Source: Antedon mediterranea (taxonomy: Eukaryota; Echinodermata; Crinoidea; Comatulida; Antedonidae). From it: 64,000 nucleotides of DNA. The position numbers and the translations under genes are program-made. Below are positions 58,935-64,000 of the stretch, piece by piece. Within the stretch, counting starts at the first letter, position 1, and the number at the start of each line of letters is the position of its first letter. The notes under the pieces were generated by a model. The model was given only the letters and a program-made list of their open reading frames with translations, did not search any database and had not been told where the DNA came from. The stretch covers positions 13,932,501-13,996,500 of the forward strand of contig NC_092671.1 of NCBI RefSeq assembly GCF_964355755.1. Direction: 5' to 3'.

Positions 58935-60350
58935 GAGTAATGAATTGTGCAAAAACCTTGAAATGTAATGTCAATGTTTTATTTTAAATTTTTAAAAATA
59001 CAAAAACAGTCATTATATCGACAACACTGTTCAAATGAGCAGGGAGGGTTTCATCCTATACTGCTCACATGAACTGACGTGAATTTATTTTTTCTGAATT
59101 TAATGAAAATCATGAAATACAGACAATACTTATTCAACATTTATTTTAAATGACTTTTTCCTAAATGTATTGAATTGAATATTTTATATAAATACAAAAA
59201 CAAGGCAGAAACATTTAATTGAAATTTTATTTGAAAACGGTTTATGATATGAAAACAAAATGACACAATGACTATTTAAAAAATTAAAAAGTATTTATGA
59301 TCAGAGTAAACAACCACGCATTATATAGAGAACACAGTTCGCATGAGCAGTGTAGGTTTTCAACCTACACTGCTCACATGAACTGTGAATTAACTGGAAA
59401 TGATAGCTTGCGAAAAACGACTAGAGCAAACCATGAACATGAAAGGACATGGACGATAGTAAAAAGATTTAAGTTTTTCAGGATTAAATGTTAAAAAAGT
59501 AATTTTTTTTAAAGTAATGAAATAGACAGACAATATTTATTCAACGTTTATGGAAAATTTGTTTTTTCTTTTTCCCTAAATGTATTTTCCTTAAATACAA
59601 AAATAAGACACAGAAACATTGTAAGGTTGAAATTTTATTTGAAAACTAGGCAAAAAAATTGGCAATTATGATATGAAGTGAAAGAAAAACAACACAAAGA
59701 CTATTTTCAAAATGTCATTTTATTTATGAGCAGAGTGAACAACAACGCATTATATAGACAACACAGTTCACATGAGCAGTCAACCTATACTGCTCACATG
59801 AACTGTGAATTAGCAGAAAATGATAGCGAACTTGCGAAAAAACAACTAGAGCAAACCATGAACATGAAAGGACATGGACAATAGTAACAAGATTATGATT
59901 TTAGTTTTTCCGAATTAAATGTTAAAAATATTAATGTTTTCTTTTTTAAAGTAATGAAATAAATAGACAGACAATATTTTTTCAACATTTATTGAAATTT
60001 TTTAAATTTTTTTCCTAAATGTATTGTGAATATTTTCCTTAAATACAAAATTAAGACACAAAAACATTTTAAGTGTTGAAATTTTATTTGAAAACTAGAG
60101 AAAATGCGGCAATTATGTTATGATGTGAAAGAAAAACGACACAAAGACTATTTTCTTAATGTCAATTTATTTATGATCAGAGTAAACAACCACGCATTAT
60201 ATAGACGACACAGTTCACATTAGCAGTGTAGGCTGTCAACCTATACTGCTCAAATGAACTGTGAATTACCAGAAAATTATAGCATACTTGCGAAAAAACG
60301 ACTAGAGCAAACCATGAACATGAAAGGACATGGACGATAGTAAAAAGAGA
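58935..60350 (+). repeat. ~435-bp tandem repeat with conserved hairpin, 3 units plus a divergent one
   Basis: Units contain CAACCACGCATTATATAGA, a hairpin, AACTGTGAATTA, CGACTAGAGCAAACCATGAA and CATGAAAGGACATGGACGAT. Hairpins lie at 59025-59081 (divergent), 59333-59387, 59762-59807 and 60209-60263; the spacing is 430-447 bp. The first three-quarters of each unit is AT-rich with TATTTATTCAAC..TTTAT. Short ORFs across units are not conserved in frame. Confidence 0.88.
59333..59387 (+). repeat. Near-perfect 55-nt hairpin (best copy)
   Basis: CACAGTTCGCATGAGCAGTG-TAGGTT pairs with AACCTA-CACTGCTCACATGAACTGTG around a 3-nt loop: a ~26-bp stem with one mismatch (G against A). The other units preserve the pairing with small changes. 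Confidence 0.85.
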
Positions 60351-62255
60351 CTACAAATTGATACCACAAGATGCCATTAAACACCATGGCAAAACCTTAA
60401 GTAACAAGCCTAGCAGCTAAATCTTACTTGTTTTGAAGCTTTGGTGCTCGAAGCGATGTCTTGCTGCGTTAGTAACTTACCTTTGTGCTTCCGTTTTTTT
60501 TAAACAAAAATAGGGCTAGAAATAAACCAGTGTGCAAGGAATAGGGGATTGCACTCTGGGTGTTGTATCATGCATTATCTAAAGAGTTAGTAAAAATCAA
60601 ATAACACAATATTATTGTGTTATCTTAATTACCTTACAATTGTAAAAATATGACATGTATGTTTAAATAAAAAGCTCATTAACCTGTTATGGTCATATAA
60701 TACTAAAAATAATCATTTAAGTTTATAATTATAACAAAAATCAGAATAGTGAAAATATTTGTAAATTGGTTTCTTTCTTGGCTTGATACTTCTTGTGTGT
60801 TAGTAACTGAAAACAAAATGCACTATAACACAAGTACAGATTGTATAAATTTATAAAAACATAAGCAATATATAATCTTTTTTTATTATAAATAACGTAT
60901 TTTCTATCATTGTAATAACTATTTAAAAAATCATATCAATGCATGATACAACATTAGGATACACAAATACCTATTTTATATTATATAGATTATAATATTA
61001 TATAGTATTTGTGTGTGGATGATGTGAAGAGGACAAATTCAGGAACAGTTCATTGACCTATAAAAATAAAAAATTAACTTATTCTAAAATGTTAGTATAC
61101 CTGTAAAATAATAAACCATAAACTAACATATATATATATTCTAACTTTTGTAATTATATATATGTTAGTTTAAATTGGTTTTGCTGATTAGATCTTACTA
61201 TGTTTTGAGGTCTTCATGTCATCAAGGAAAAAAACACAATGTTTCATCTAGGCCAGAACACAAATCTTGTAAAACATTGAGGATGGACACATGAACAAGG
61301 TGAACGTTGCACGACCATGAATGTTTTATAGAGGAGTTGGACAAAGAACGGCATCAAGAGACTTGTGTAGGCAGACAAAAAATACCAAATTTTGTAGTTT
61401 TAAAGCAGGTGAACATCCTGTAAATTAAATTAAAAGTCAGACCTGCAAAAAAATGTTAAACCATTAGTTAATAGCATCCTATCCTGTAAATACCAACATT
61501 AAATGATGTGGTACTATTAATATACTAATCAACTTGCATCACCTCTATAAAAACTAGGGCTGGCAAATGAACAAAACAATTTAAAAATACAAGAAATTAT
61601 TATATGAGACATACATAATAATTAGTAAGACAGTAATAATGAGTCTTCTAATTCAACAGTTTTAAATAAAATCTATTTTACAAATAGGGTGACAAGGTAT
61701 ATTATAATAAACCATGTTTCATTGTATTAAATGTTTTCCTGTTATATCATATATGTATTACAATGTAATGGAGTACTATGCATGATTTAATATGGATAAT
61801 TCCCAAACCACAATGTTTGGCTAAACAAAAGATGAGAGGACAGCTATCACCTGACTGGCAAACGATAATAAAACAAAAATGGCTGTATCATTTTTCTTTA
61901 CAAAATATGCAGTTTATAGGAACGATTTTGATTAAATAAAGATGATTAAGTAAAGATGATTAAGTAAAGATGATGAACACTGAATGTGATGAAAATTAAT
62001 TATAGGTAGGCCTGTGTGGTTAGGGTAGCCCGGTCAACAATTCGGAATGAAAGATCAACGACCTGCCTGTGGTATGCAAGGAAGGTGATAAAGTAGGCTA
62101 GGCTACGACACAGTCAGTTATGTTAAATAATAGATTTAAAGGCAATGAGGTTCCAGAATTGTTTTAAATTATGAGTAATTACATTTCCGTTTATGTTGTG
62201 TCAGCAGCTCATACGTATGAATTAGTGTACATTTTTAAACAAATAAAACACCTAC
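60351..62255. other. AT-rich interval with scattered splice-like sites
   Basis: Minus-strand acceptor-like sites occur at about 61441 (TTTTTTTGCAG/GTCTGAC), 61059 (TTTTTATAG/GTCAATG) and 60811 (TTTTCAG/TTACTAAC). A donor-like AAAG/GTAAGT occurs near 60481. No long ORF. A perfect AT-rich inverted pair around TATATATATGTTAG lies at 61110-61165. It may hold exons of a leftward noncoding or poorly recognised transcript. Confidence 0.3.
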
Positions 62256-62475
62256 CTACTAACAAGTCCTCTCCTAGCTGTCTCCTCGGCGCTGTCCGCA
62301 TACCAAAAGACAGGAATTTAGGCCAGACGAAGTAAAACTTAGTATGCAAATTAGACGATGGACCTTATTATTACTTTGATTGGCTGAGAGAATGACGCAT
62401 TGGCTGTTGATTGGCTTATTTAGCAATCACTGTTGCCGCGTACTCTGAATATTCTGGTACATTACGATTGGACGA
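62256..62475 (-). promoter_or_regulatory. Candidate leftward promoter and first exon
   Basis: Four inverted CCAAT boxes (ATTGG on plus at 62379, 62399, 62410 and 62467) lie within 95 bp, a spacing typical of NF-Y promoters. Downstream on the minus strand an ATG at 62301 opens a 15-codon frame beginning MRTAPRRQLGEDLL, which ends at a GTAG/GTAGGTG splice donor at 62256. Local CG content is raised. Direction and start are inferred. Confidence 0.4.
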
Positions 62476-64000
62476 CGTTTTGACTTTACGTCTGCTGGCT
62501 GCTCACTCCCCCTGATAGAAACTCCACTATATTGTATGTTGACTTCTCTCACTCCCTCTGTTGGGAATTAAGCCCACTTTCTCCGCGCTCCCAGTGTGGG
62601 TAAATTACTATTAGCCTAGTTGGTTTCAATGTTTCTAAGCCTAATCAAACTAATATTATTGCAACAGTTTCTGTTTATTATTTATACATACACATTTACG
62701 CATCTGCGTTAATATGACTTTAGAAACTTTTACCAACTATAGAGGGCGCTAGACATTTTTCAATGCCATCACAGTCCACAATGGCAGAAAGTCTAGATCT
62801 GTATTTTCAATTCTCATGACATCTACAAACGACCACCAGACAAGCGTTTTTTTTTAATTAGTGAAGTGAAAGTAGAACACAATAAAAATTCTATTCCAGA
62901 GGTATACTTTTTTATACTATAATTTTGATTAAATTTAATTGGAATTTATATATAGCATTCTGTATTCCATACAAGATCTAGATAGCATTGTGAGTTAACA
63001 TAACCTAATATTTATAACAACACTGCAGTAAAAAAAACACAATAGTCTATTATCTTCAAAACATTTGAAATTATATTTACAGGATTCCACGCAGAACATG
63101 TGATTATTATACCACAATTTATTATTAAAGCTTACGGAAATTACACTGTATCCTAAATGCTGTCATTAGATTACATTTGGTCATGGTTAAAAACTCCCAC
63201 ATGCTTCAAGTGTTAAAAATGTATGTAGTTACACTCTGAATAACAACATTTAACTTAAGCGATTTAAAATATTACACTTGCTGGATCCATTTAAATACAC
63301 TACTGCCAGGGTTTTTTTTTATTTCTATATTTCTAAGAATCTGTTATCATTTTAAATATTTAAGAAAACTAAACAATTTACGGATACAAGTTATGTTTTG
63401 CTGCACTATATGTATTACAAAATTTTAAAATATTTTTTTTAGAAAGAAGCGCATAGCAAATTTTTATACTCAAACTTCAATTACTGCATTTTTACTTCAT
63501 TTTCTATTAACAAAAAAACCCATTGGAAAGTACAGAATTTAAAACGAGCAAGTGATCATCGCATAAAAGGATTCATCATCACACTAAAAAAGTGGACTAT
63601 TTACATGAAAATTAGACTGTTTTAGTACAGAAAGTATGTGACATTAAATTAAATTATACACAATTAAATATATAGATTCCTAAATGAGATCATTCATGGA
63701 AAGAAAACAGGTTGGCTAATATTATTATCATTACATTCCCTAGTTGATTTCAACCAGAAAGTAACTTAAAGTTTAAACCAATCTAAACTGAATTTGTGTA
63801 CAAAGTTTATTCAGTGGTTCTGTTTTGGCCCAAAGGAAAATAACTTGTTCATACTAGTACATGAACAAAATAAAAGTGTTTACAGTGTCAATTAGGTAGA
63901 AAGGGACAGTGCCCTTTGCCCTTACTTAAGTAACAAGTTATAGTATGCCTCAACTTAAGCAGCAAGGTAAAGTACCCTTACTTAAGGGACATGTTATACA
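62476..64000. other. Right-edge interval, no gene recognised
   Basis: AT-rich. The last ~120 bp contain three degenerate copies of a phrase with CCCTTACTTAAG followed by a TTATA-like or GGTAAAGTA segment (63918, 63945, 63975), possibly the edge of another tandem repeat. Confidence 0.4.

Noticed and set aside
59297-59884. Two similar 65-68-codon ORFs in the hairpin repeat
   Set aside because: They share residues only because the tandem units are similar. Frames and lengths are not conserved in the third unit.
60421-60490. A 17-nt micro-intron GTAAGTTACTAACGCAG on the minus strand, with donor, TACTAAC branch and acceptor motifs
   Set aside because: Far too short for spliceosomal removal. The motifs overlap by coincidence, although either the donor or the acceptor alone could be used.

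Overview
This is an AT-rich, intron-rich metazoan window. The two solid genes have short phase-matched exons with GT-AG borders and metazoan-type products. The surrounding DNA holds SINEs, LINE tails, a Ty3/gypsy relic, foldback transposons and long satellites. The short palindrome TAGGCCTA recurs throughout, and two elements resemble the sea-urchin TU foldback transposons. A marine deuterostome, probably an echinoderm, is my best guess; this is inference, not proof.

Layout. (1) 0.1-13.4 kb, minus strand: two head-to-tail paralogues of an ACSF2-type acyl-CoA synthetase. The upstream copy (6683-13365) assembles from 18 exons into an uninterrupted 556-residue protein. The downstream copy (102-5188) has its first 8 exons here and runs off the left edge. 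Their introns hold LINE tails, a SINE and a nest of small MITEs. (2) 13.5-25.9 kb: an ~8.1-kb giant inverted repeat bounded by an 8-bp direct repeat, lying 140 bp upstream of the ATG exon of the synthetase. Its right arm is split by two ~2.1-kb foldback elements with minisatellite ends; each has a perfect 8-bp target duplication, and the two duplications abut. The left arm keeps the empty site. (3) 26-31.4 kb: a ~130-bp satellite, a GACCACC hairpin cluster, a candidate 3.7-kb inverted-repeat element and a 1.0-kb element with long terminal inverted repeats and a 9-bp duplication. (4) 32.1-38.1 kb: a decayed minus-strand Ty3/gypsy element with frameshifts and a deletion that joins reverse transcriptase directly to the integrase C-terminus.

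(5) 39.4-41.1 kb, minus strand: a complete five-exon UBE2G2 gene encoding 165 residues. (6) 42.9-60.4 kb: about 17 kb of tandem repeats. These are an AT-rich degenerate array, then a 12.8-kb array of ~55-bp units with higher-order structure and embedded splice-site-like cassettes, then a ~435-bp repeat whose units each carry a conserved hairpin. (7) 60.4-64 kb: mostly unassigned AT-rich DNA, with a cluster of CCAAT boxes and a splice donor suggesting a leftward promoter near 62.3 kb. A possible last coding exon at 45737-45812 could belong to the same leftward transcript, which would put the array in its intron; this is speculative.

The two gene types have no obvious functional link: one is fatty-acid activation, the other ubiquitin transfer in ER-associated degradation. 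Most of the window is transposon and satellite DNA.
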